Shown: positions 17,300-24,583 of the stretch, piece by piece
Position numbering within the stretch: the first letter of the stretch is position 1
How the letters are laid out: each line of letters begins with the position of its first letter
DNA from: Azophilus sp965215035
Lineage (GTDB): Bacteria > Pseudomonadota > Gammaproteobacteria > Pseudomonadales > Azotimanducaceae
Reading direction: 5' to 3'
Assembly: GCA_965215035.1 (NCBI GenBank)
Contig: OZ244040.1
Span: 3,348,001 to 3,412,000, forward strand
Length of the DNA: 64,000 nucleotides
Made by a program: the position numbers and the translations under genes
The notes under the pieces: model-generated
What the model saw: the letters and a program-made list of their open reading frames with translations, nothing else
Databases searched by the model: none
Told to the model about the DNA's origin: nothing

Positions 17300-17456
17300 T
17301 GTTCTGTACCCCAAGTAAGTGGGTTTTAGTCGCTAGGCCGTTTTGGCTCCCGGCAAGGCGCGACGAGGCCGTGTGGCAGGCCCCACACAAGGAGGAGCAA
17401 CGCGGCCGGGAGCCAAAAGGGCCACGAATAATCACACTTACTTGCGGGACAGCACA
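17300..17456. mobile_element. MITE-like foldback element between cmr1 and cmr2
   Basis: The 157-bp element has long imperfect terminal inverted repeats of about 52-55 bp. They include CAAGTAAGTG facing CACTTACTTG, and TTTTGGCTCCCGGC facing a perfect 14-bp complement. The ends read TGTTCTGT on the left and ACAGCACA on the right. The centre folds too (GTGTGG/CCACAC). There is no coding capacity. It starts at the base after the cmr1 stop codon. The flanks CTAG and CCAG are only a weak candidate for a target duplication. I cannot name the parent insertion sequence. Confidence 0.75.
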
Positions 17457-17469
17457 CCAGGTGTGCTCG

Positions 17470-17612
17470 TGACCAGCAATTCTCATTATGGCTTTCAGCC
17501 GCTCCACGGGAAGGGTTTGCCGGTCGATTCGGCCCGAATCAAGCCGGAAATGCGAAGTGTTACACGCCAAACAGTGAAGTTAGACGTAAAAATGGGAATT
17601 GCTGGCTCGTGA
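17470..17612. repeat. inverted repeat pair CCAGCAATTC upstream of cmr2
   Basis: The left arm (CCAGCAATTCTCATT, from 17473) and right arm (AATGGGAATTGCTGG, ending about 17605) match at 14 of 15 bases. They enclose about 100 bp, and the right arm ends just before the cmr2 GTG. The core 13-mer CAGCAATTCTCAT also occurs at 7121 and 24240, so this looks like a dispersed element or its ends. Confidence 0.55.
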
Positions 17613-19639
17613 CACAACGACTCGACATTTCAATCGGCCCGGTCCAGGGTTTCGTCGCGCAATCGCGCCGCACCCGGGATTTGTGGGGCAGTTCGTACCT
17701 GTTGTCGTTTTTGGCGGCGCACGCGATGCGCGGCGCAGAGGATGCCGGGGGCAGAATCGTGCAGCCAGTCGTCGACGATGACCAGCTCTACCGATGGGTC
17801 TCCGCTGTCTGTGAAGGCCACCCGCCCCAGGGCACCCCGCCAAGGGTCGGCTCATTGCCCAACCACTTCATTGTCGAAGTCGATGCGAAACCCGCAAAAG
17901 TCGCCGACTCTGCCATCCGTGCCTTGGAAGCCGCGTGGCAACGGGCGTGCGACGCGGTGTGGAAGAAGTTCGTCGACCGCGCCTGCTCCGATGGAGATGG
18001 AGTGCGGGACATATGGAACCGTCAGGTCGGCTCGTTCTGGGAAGTGACCTGGGCTGCCGGGGAGTCGGCGGCCGGGGGCGGGTTGCTCGCACGGCGGAAG
18101 CACTGGCGAAGCCACCGCTCGCCGGATGAACCGGGCGACAAGTGCACTGTCATGCACGACCTCCAAGAGCTTTCGGGGTTTGTTGGCTCGGCGGGTGCTG
18201 GCGACCGAACCAGGCAAGCGGGTTTCTGGGAGCGCGTGCGTGAGCACACTGGCCCGCTGGACCTGCGAGACAACGAGCGGTTGTGCGCCATCGCGCTCGT
18301 AAAACGGTTGTTCCCAAAAGTCGACCGCGAGGCGCTCGGTTGGGAAGCGGAGAGCTGGCGCTGGCCTTCGACGGTCCATGTCGGTGCCCGGCCGTGGCTC
18401 CATCGGGTGGAAACCGCCATACCACGACAGGCGCGGGCATACGCGGAGATGGTCAAGAGGGTTGCGCCCTCCGGCGTCGTGACCGAGCGCGGGCCTGCGT
18501 CCGCGGGTTCAAACAACACAAGAACGGGTGACTTCCCGCAGCTCGACGCAAACTACTATCACCGTGAGGCTGTGAAGAACCAACGGCTGTGCCCCTTTGA
18601 GGGAGACGCGGACGGTGCACAGGATGAACTAGATCGACTCCTGAAGGCCATCTACGAAAGCGAGGACGCATCTGGGCGCCGGATCGGGCCGCCACCTTCG
18701 TTCTACGCCATACTGCTAGCCGACGGAGACCGGCTGGGCAGGCTGTTGGACAAACTCGGTGGACGGTGCGTGGGGCAAGCGCTAGCGACCTTCACGCAAG
18801 GCGTTCCAGAGATCGTCCGGGAACATGACGGCGAAACGATCTACGCCGGCGGCGACGATGTGCTGGCCATGCTCCCTGTGCCGGGTGCGTTGTCCTGCGC
18901 CGGTTCCCTGTCGGACTGCTACAAGTCGGCTTTTTCGGCTTTTGAAGAAGCGCCCGGCGCAACGCTTTCCGCCGCAATCGTGTTTGCCCATGTCCGCCTG
19001 CCGCTCGGCGCGGTAATCCGGGATGCCCACCGACTTCTCGACGAGGTCGCCAAGGATGGCAACGGGCGCAATTCCCTAGCCGTGGGAGTCCTGAAGCCCG
19101 GCGGTCTGAACTGTCAGTGGACGACTACATGGACCCGGCCGCTGCCGAACGGGAACGCGTCGTCCGCCGTGGAGCTGCTCGACGACCTGAAGGCACGTCT
19201 CGGGGCGGACGCGACGCAACCGGGGCTTTCCTCAGCGCTTCTATACCGAGTCCGGGAGACGCTCATCAAGCTCTGTGGGTGGGAGTCGTGGCGGCCAGGC
19301 GCCTGGGGTGTCGTGCCGGATAGCCTCGATGTCCTTGCATTTCTTCGCGCCGAGATAGGCCATAGCCTAGCGGTGAGAACGAATGAGGACATGGAAATGC
19401 AAGCCGGCGACCTGGCCGCTCTGGTCTGGAACATGCTGAAGCGTGCGCGTGCGCCGATGGACGACGAAAACACCGAAACCGATGAAGACAACGCGGAAGT
19501 CGGCGTCGATGCCCTCCTGCTCGCACGGTTTCTTGCCGATACGGAACACGAGGAGATCGTTCGGAAGCAGCGCACTCCGAGGTTTGCGCGGCCCACACGA
19601 TTCGCCGCCAAACCGGGAAGCGAGGAGCCCGATCGATGA
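17609..19639 (+). CDS. cmr2: type III-B Cas10 subunit Cmr2
   Basis: Cmr2 is the large subunit that makes cyclic oligoadenylate when the complex binds target RNA. The 676-residue protein starts with the Cmr2 N-terminal motif SIGPVQGFVAQSRRTRDLWGSSYLLS. It lacks an N-terminal HD nuclease domain, so DNA cleavage is not expected. The second palm domain keeps the cyclase motif GGDD at residues 414-417 (YAGGDDVLAML), preceded by LLADGDRLGRLL. The start is GTG at 17609. It overlaps cmr3 by 4 bp. The intact GGDD together with the CARF-HEPN gene implies an active second-messenger pathway. Confidence 0.95.
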   Translation: MTQRLDISIGPVQGFVAQSRRTRDLWGSSYLLSFLAAHAMRGAEDAGGRIVQPVVDDDQLYRWVSAVCEGHPPQGTPPRVGSLPNHFIVEVDAKPAKVADSAIRALEAAWQRACDAVWKKFVDRACSDGDGVRDIWNRQVGSFWEVTWAAGESAAGGGLLARRKHWRSHRSPDEPGDKCTVMHDLQELSGFVGSAGAGDRTRQAGFWERVREHTGPLDLRDNERLCAIALVKRLFPKVDREALGWEAESWRWPSTVHVGARPWLHRVETAIPRQARAYAEMVKRVAPSGVVTERGPASAGSNNTRTGDFPQLDANYYHREAVKNQRLCPFEGDADGAQDELDRLLKAIYESEDASGRRIGPPPSFYAILLADGDRLGRLLDKLGGRCVGQALATFTQGVPEIVREHDGETIYAGGDDVLAMLPVPGALSCAGSLSDCYKSAFSAFEEAPGATLSAAIVFAHVRLPLGAVIRDAHRLLDEVAKDGNGRNSLAVGVLKPGGLNCQWTTTWTRPLPNGNASSAVELLDDLKARLGADATQPGLSSALLYRVRETLIKLCGWESWRPGAWGVVPDSLDVLAFLRAEIGHSLAVRTNEDMEMQAGDLAALVWNMLKRARAPMDDENTETDEDNAEVGVDALLLARFLADTEHEEIVRKQRTPRFARPTRFAAKPGSEEPDR

Positions 19640-20769
19640 TCGGCATCCGACTCGAACCGGTGGACACTTGGTTCTTTCGCGACGGCACCCCGTTCTCGGC
19701 CGGCGATTCGCCGCAGGACGATGTCGGTACGCTGTTCCCGCCATTCCCGGCGACGGTTGCCGGTGCGCTGCGGGCGGCGATGGCGCGGCACAGGGGCTGG
19801 AACGGCCGCGGACGCTGGCCGCCGGAATTCAACGAGGTGCTCGGTGACGGCCCCGAAGATCTCGGCGCCCTATCCATCGAAGGCCCTTTTCTGCTCCGGG
19901 ATGGGCAACCATTGTTCCGCATGCCCCGCCACTTGCTCGGTTCAAGGGCATCGGACGGCTGGAAGCCTCGCGTTCTACTTCGGCCGGGTTCGCCGGTCGC
20001 TTGCGATCTGGGCGACGCGGTCCGGCTGCCTGAGTTACCCCAAGAGCCAAGCGCAGTCGACGAATTCGCGGCCCTCAAGGCCGGTAACGACGAATGGCTC
20101 ACGCAAGCGGGGATGAACGACGTGCTTCGTGGCGCACTTCCGGACAGGGGCGAAATCGTGCCGCGCGAATGCCTCTGGTCGGTCGAGGAACGGGTCGGAC
20201 TCGAGCGCGACGCGAGCACGCATAGCGCCAAGGAAGGCCTGCTCTACAGCACCCGGCACGTGCGCCCGCGCAACGGCATTTCGCTTGGCGCACGGATTGC
20301 CGACCTGCCCCCGGACTGGCGCCTGCCGTCCGGCGGGCTGTTGTCCCTAGGCGGCGAGAGCCGTCTGGCGGAATGCCGAGAATGGGATGCCCAGCTAGCG
20401 TTCGATGCTCCCCTAGCGATGATCAAAGCAAGCGGGCGAGTCGCGTTAATCGCCTTGTCACCGGTCGATATCGAGGAAGCCATCGTTCGCGGCGAACGAC
20501 CGCTCCCGGATCTTGGCGGTGCCCGAGTGGTCTCCGCGTGTCTGAACCGCCCATGGCGGATCGGCGGGTGGGATTCGAGGTCGCGCCGCCCGTTGCCGCT
20601 TCGGTGCGTCCTGCCATCAGGCAGCGTGCTGTTCTGCGAGATGCCGGAGCCTAGCGCAGTCGCCATCGCGGCTAGCGACGGGATGACACGGCTTGGATCG
20701 CGGCAAGAGTGGGGTTTCGGGCTCGTCACCCTAGGAACCTGGCCCAACGAACAGGAGGGAAATCCGTGA
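19636..20769 (+). CDS. cmr3: type III-B RAMP protein Cmr3
   Basis: Cmr3 is the Cas5-like subunit that holds the crRNA 5' handle next to Cmr2. The 377-residue protein begins IGIRLEPVDTWFFRDGTPFS, the family signature (D-T-W-F-F-R-D), and continues with TLFPPFPATVAGALRAA. The C-terminus has the RAMP glycine-containing motif SRQEWGFGLV. Its ATG overlaps the cmr2 stop and its stop overlaps the cmr4 GTG, showing tight translational coupling. Confidence 0.95.
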   Translation: MIGIRLEPVDTWFFRDGTPFSAGDSPQDDVGTLFPPFPATVAGALRAAMARHRGWNGRGRWPPEFNEVLGDGPEDLGALSIEGPFLLRDGQPLFRMPRHLLGSRASDGWKPRVLLRPGSPVACDLGDAVRLPELPQEPSAVDEFAALKAGNDEWLTQAGMNDVLRGALPDRGEIVPRECLWSVEERVGLERDASTHSAKEGLLYSTRHVRPRNGISLGARIADLPPDWRLPSGGLLSLGGESRLAECREWDAQLAFDAPLAMIKASGRVALIALSPVDIEEAIVRGERPLPDLGGARVVSACLNRPWRIGGWDSRSRRPLPLRCVLPSGSVLFCEMPEPSAVAIAASDGMTRLGSRQEWGFGLVTLGTWPNEQEGNP

Positions 20770-21632
20770 ATACAGCCATGCTGGGGCTTCTGGCCGAGAC
20801 ATCGATCCATCCCGGCTCAGGGCGCAGCATGGGGGTCGTGGACCTGCCGGTGGCCCGTGAGGCGACCACAGACTATCCGGTGCTGGTGGGATCGAGCCTG
20901 AAGGGTGCGCTGCGCGACAAAGCCAACGCCAAGGGAGCGGACGATGTGGACGGCCGCTTCGGAAAACGGGACCACGCGGGCGATCTTCTGGTGTCCGACG
21001 GGCGTTTGTTGCTGCTTCCCGTGCGAAGCTTGATGGGTTCTTACCGCTGGGCGACCTGCCCGCACCTCATCGAACGTTACCGCCGCGATCTCGCCCGTGC
21101 CGGCCTTGATCACCAGCCGGAGATGCCTGAAGTGAAGCGCGGGTCCGTCCTCGCTCGCCGACCAGAAGTGCGCGACATGGTGGCCGGCTCCAGCGCAGCC
21201 ACAGGCGATGGCAGCCTATTTCTCGAGGAGAGGCAATTCACCATCGATGGTGAACCGCTGACAGATCTGACGAAAGCCATTGCGCCGCTCATTTTTCACC
21301 CGGATACACAAAACCGCCTCGACACCCAGATCGCCGTCCTGCACGACGACGACTTTTCCTGGTTCGTCCGTTACGGCCTCTCAATACAGGCGCGCAACAA
21401 CCTGGCCGACGACGGCACCAAGACGAGTAAGAACCTGTGGTACGAGGAAACGCTTCCGCCCGATACCGTCATGTATGCACTGGTGATGAGCCGCAACGGC
21501 GACGCCCCCAATGCGCTGGAAGCATTGTTCCCCGAAGACGATCCTTATCTGCAGGCGGGCGGCAATGAGACGGTAGGCCAGGGATGGTTTGCCGTTCGCT
21601 TAAGTCACGCAGGTTCCCGGGGTGCGGAATGA
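20766..21632 (+). CDS. cmr4: type III-B backbone RNase Cmr4
   Basis: Cmr4 forms the Cas7-like filament that cuts target RNA at 6-nt intervals. The 288-residue protein starts at GTG 20766 (overlap GTGA with cmr3). It shows the family N-terminus GLLAETSIHPGSG, then VVDLPVARE with the catalytic Asp at residue 26, then VLVGSSLKGALRD. The catalytic residue is intact, so RNA cleavage is expected. It ends in an ATGA overlap with cmr5. Confidence 0.95.
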   Translation: MNTAMLGLLAETSIHPGSGRSMGVVDLPVAREATTDYPVLVGSSLKGALRDKANAKGADDVDGRFGKRDHAGDLLVSDGRLLLLPVRSLMGSYRWATCPHLIERYRRDLARAGLDHQPEMPEVKRGSVLARRPEVRDMVAGSSAATGDGSLFLEERQFTIDGEPLTDLTKAIAPLIFHPDTQNRLDTQIAVLHDDDFSWFVRYGLSIQARNNLADDGTKTSKNLWYEETLPPDTVMYALVMSRNGDAPNALEALFPEDDPYLQAGGNETVGQGWFAVRLSHAGSRGAE

Positions 21633-22084
21633 AGACGATCGAACAGCGACGGGCGGCGGACGCTTTGGCTCGTACCAACGATCTGCTCGGGAAACCGGAC
21701 GAACTCAAGAAACGGTATCGCGCCTATGTGGATCGCCTTGGGCCTGCCATCATCATGAACGGTTTGGGACAGGCGCTGGCAACGGAACGCGCCGCCGCCG
21801 GACCTGGACCCGAGCGGAGCAACCCCGCACGAGCTCATCATGAGCTTTACCGTAACCTGCAACGATGGCTCTGCCGGGAGGATGGCGTATATCCGCCGAG
21901 TGGGAAAGACATTCCTGGCGACTCGGGCTTTCTCCTCCAGGCCGTTGTGCAAAACTCCGAGTCGTGTTACCTGCATGCCCAGGCCGAAGCGCTGGCGTGG
22001 CTGGAATGGCACAAGAAAAGCTGCCGGGCGTTGCTTCCGAAGGACGAGGGAACATCTCCAAAGAATGAGCGGGAGGGAGAGTGA
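21629..22084 (+). CDS. cmr5: type III-B small subunit Cmr5
   Basis: Cmr5 is the small helical subunit of the Cmr complex. The 151-residue protein is nearly all helix, with EQRRAADAL near the start and the motif IIMNGLGQALA. It fits the family in size, order and position. Start ATG 21629 overlaps the cmr4 stop, and the stop overlaps the cmr6 GTG. The length is slightly above the usual 120-140. Confidence 0.92.
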   Translation: MKTIEQRRAADALARTNDLLGKPDELKKRYRAYVDRLGPAIIMNGLGQALATERAAAGPGPERSNPARAHHELYRNLQRWLCREDGVYPPSGKDIPGDSGFLLQAVVQNSESCYLHAQAEALAWLEWHKKSCRALLPKDEGTSPKNEREGE

Positions 22085-23238
22085 ATCGTCCGCTTTATGA
22101 TCTCGCCGCTGAGCACCCCAGGCACCGGGCACCCGAGGGAAATGCGGGGTTATGGTTCGACAAGTTCTGCAACACATGGCGCATCGACAACGGCGTCTGG
22201 AGGATGAAGGACACAAGCGACAAGGACAATCCAAAACTCCAATGGATCGAGGGTGTTTGCGGGGGTCCAGTCGGCGAGCCAAAGCAGATCGAGGAGTATG
22301 CCTGGCGGCTGGCGCGGTTGGTCAACAGGCGCGGGGGACGTATCGAAGCGTTCACAACCGAATCACGCTTCGTCACAGGGCTGGGCCGCAGCCACCCTGT
22401 CGAGAACGGCTTCGCCTGGCATACGACGCTGGGAACGCCCTTCCTTCCGGGGAGTTCGATCAAGGGATTGGTTCGTGCATGGGCGGATGCCGAGCTCCGC
22501 CCTGAAAGGGAGCCCCTTAAACAACGACTTTTCGGGCACCGCGATAGCGTGGGAAGCCTTTGTTTCCTGGACGCCGTTCCCACCAGGCCGGTACGACTCG
22601 AAGCCGACATCATGACGCCCCATCACGCCGCTTGGAGCAAGGACGATCCGCCCGGCGACTGGCGTTCTCCAACGCCGATTCCCTTTCTGGTCACCGCCGA
22701 GCAAACGTTGTTCCTGTTCGGGATCGTCCCTCGTCGCGCTGTCGAGGCGGACGGCGACCTCGATACCGTCTCCGGCTGGTTGCGTTCCGCCCTTGAGTGG
22801 TCCGGCGGCGGCGCGAAGACGGCCGTCGGCTACGGGCGTTTCCAGCATGACGACGAACAGACTGAACGCTGGGCGCAGCGATTGGACGACGAGAACCGTT
22901 GCCGGAGGGAGAACGAAGCACGCGAGGAGGCTATGAAAAGCCCGGCAGGACGCTGGCACCTGGAGCTCAAGGGCAAGTCGGAGGCCGAAGTTCTCGACTT
23001 GGTGCGGGTCCATCTGGAAAAGGAGCCTCTGACCGATCCCATCGAACGTCGTGCCTTCGCCGACACGGTACTCTCAAGCTATGCGGATTGGGTAGCAAGC
23101 TGGCGCCGCGGGAACAAACTGGATCAGCAAACCAGCCTCGGAAAAAAGAAACTCAGGGAGCGCGCACGGCTGCTCGCCGGCGCGGCGCAAGAAGTTGATC
23201 CGCGTGTGCAGGGGGAGCGAAACCACGGCAAACCATGA
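22081..23238 (+). CDS. cmr6: type III-B RAMP protein Cmr6
   Basis: Cmr6 is a Cas7-like subunit near the 3' end of the crRNA. The 385-residue protein has FVTGLGRSHPVENGFAWH, the loop GTPFLPGSSIKGLVRAW, and the glycine-rich motif GGGAKTAVGYGRF. A charged helical C-terminal extension of about 120 residues follows. The start is GTG 22081, and the end overlaps the WYL regulator by 4 bp, so the cmr genes and the regulator probably share a transcript. Confidence 0.93.
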   Translation: MNRPLYDLAAEHPRHRAPEGNAGLWFDKFCNTWRIDNGVWRMKDTSDKDNPKLQWIEGVCGGPVGEPKQIEEYAWRLARLVNRRGGRIEAFTTESRFVTGLGRSHPVENGFAWHTTLGTPFLPGSSIKGLVRAWADAELRPEREPLKQRLFGHRDSVGSLCFLDAVPTRPVRLEADIMTPHHAAWSKDDPPGDWRSPTPIPFLVTAEQTLFLFGIVPRRAVEADGDLDTVSGWLRSALEWSGGGAKTAVGYGRFQHDDEQTERWAQRLDDENRCRRENEAREEAMKSPAGRWHLELKGKSEAEVLDLVRVHLEKEPLTDPIERRAFADTVLSSYADWVASWRRGNKLDQQTSLGKKKLRERARLLAGAAQEVDPRVQGERNHGKP

Positions 23239-24200
23239 AGAAACAGGACCAAATCTACCGGCTAAGCCAGATACTTGCCGACCGGCGAGTGCCCATTACG
23301 AAGCCTGAGCTAGCGCGACGGCTGGAATGCTCCGAGAAATCGGTGGGCAGATATCTGGACGAACTCCGCGATCTGTATGGTGCGCCGATCTGCTACAACG
23401 GGAAGGGCTGGTTCTATGATCGGGCGATCAAGGACAGGTGGCAGCTACCCGGCCTCTGGCTCACGAAGGAGGAAACCCAGTCGCTGCTGCTGTTGCTCAC
23501 CCTGCTCGAACGTTTCGGCAACGGCTTGATGACCGAGGAGTTGCAGGGCATCAAGGTACGCATTGCCCAACTGACGGTGCGACAGGGAATAGACGTGGCC
23601 GCACTACGGCACCGGATTCGAGTTGTCACCGTGGGCAGCCGGCAAACGGCAGATCAGGATCTCACCCAGGTTGTGAACGCATTGCTCGCCAGGAAGCGCA
23701 TACGCTTCGAATACAAGGACTTCAGCGGCACGAGCTCGAGCCGGCAGGTGAGCCCGCAACGGCTGGCGTACTACCGCGACAACTGGTATCTACATGGCTG
23801 GTGCCACACGCGAAACGCCCTGCGGAACTTTTCCGTTGCGCGTATGGGACACGCCCTCATAGCCGAGCTAGACGCGACGGAGGTGGGCGAACCGGAACTT
23901 GAGGCCCATTTCGAGTCCTCCTACGGTGCCTTCTCCGGGGAACCCACGGAAGTCGCACTGTTGCGCTTCCTGCCGCCGATGGCAGCGGAGATTGCCTCGC
24001 AGACCTGGCATACGTCTCAGCAAGGTCGTTGGGACGACGAAGACTACCTGCTCGAAGTGCCCTACAGCCAAGTGCCGGAACTGCTGCGGGACGTGCTGCG
24101 GCACCTGCCGCATGTGATTGTGGAGGAACCGGCCAGGCTTCGGGACCGGCTTCGGGAAGTGCTGGCGCAGGCGGAATCGCTGCACTCGGCTAGTGGATAA
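23235..24200 (+). CDS. HTH-WYL transcriptional regulator
   Basis: This 321-residue protein has an N-terminal winged helix-turn-helix (KQDQIYRLSQILADRRVPITKPELARRLECSEKSVGRYL), a helical linker, and a WYL domain. The W184-Y185-L186 triplet is present (DNWYLHGWC). WYL domains bind ligands, often nucleic acid or nucleotides, and WYL-HTH proteins often regulate defence loci. It overlaps cmr6 by 4 bp and sits between the type III-B and type I-G operons, so it could control either or both. Its direct target is not visible. Confidence 0.9.
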   Translation: MKKQDQIYRLSQILADRRVPITKPELARRLECSEKSVGRYLDELRDLYGAPICYNGKGWFYDRAIKDRWQLPGLWLTKEETQSLLLLLTLLERFGNGLMTEELQGIKVRIAQLTVRQGIDVAALRHRIRVVTVGSRQTADQDLTQVVNALLARKRIRFEYKDFSGTSSSRQVSPQRLAYYRDNWYLHGWCHTRNALRNFSVARMGHALIAELDATEVGEPELEAHFESSYGAFSGEPTEVALLRFLPPMAAEIASQTWHTSQQGRWDDEDYLLEVPYSQVPELLRDVLRHLPHVIVEEPARLRDRLREVLAQAESLHSASG

Positions 24201-24583
24201 CATTCGGGGCGGCGATGCGCATCCCTGTGCGCTCCGTGCCAGCAATTCTCATGTAGGCATCCAACCTCACTGTTCGGCACCGCGCCCCTGGAGCCGCTGC
24301 ATCTGCGGAGCGACACAGCGCATCTGCTGACCGGGAACGGCCCGATCGGCTCGGCACCAACCGGAGTGCGGCCTGTATGATCGCTACAACGCTTGCCAAC
24401 CCATAGTAAAGGCGGCACGATCACTGATCGGGATACTGGAGAAACAAACAGGACAGCATCTGTCCGCGGCTGAGGCTACTATGTAGTCCACTCAGTCGGC
24501 AACAAGCGCGTGGAAACGATCCTGCTCCAAGCGACCCTCCTTTCGGCGTTAACTGACGCCATCCCGCTCTGGCACCGTAACTG
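24201..24583. other. intergenic region between the regulator and cas3
   Basis: No gene is supported in these 383 bp. They contain a copy of CAGCAATTCTCAT at 24240-24252 and short imperfect palindromes. The promoter of the type I-G operon should lie here, but I do not see a convincing -35/-10 pair. Confidence 0.4.
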
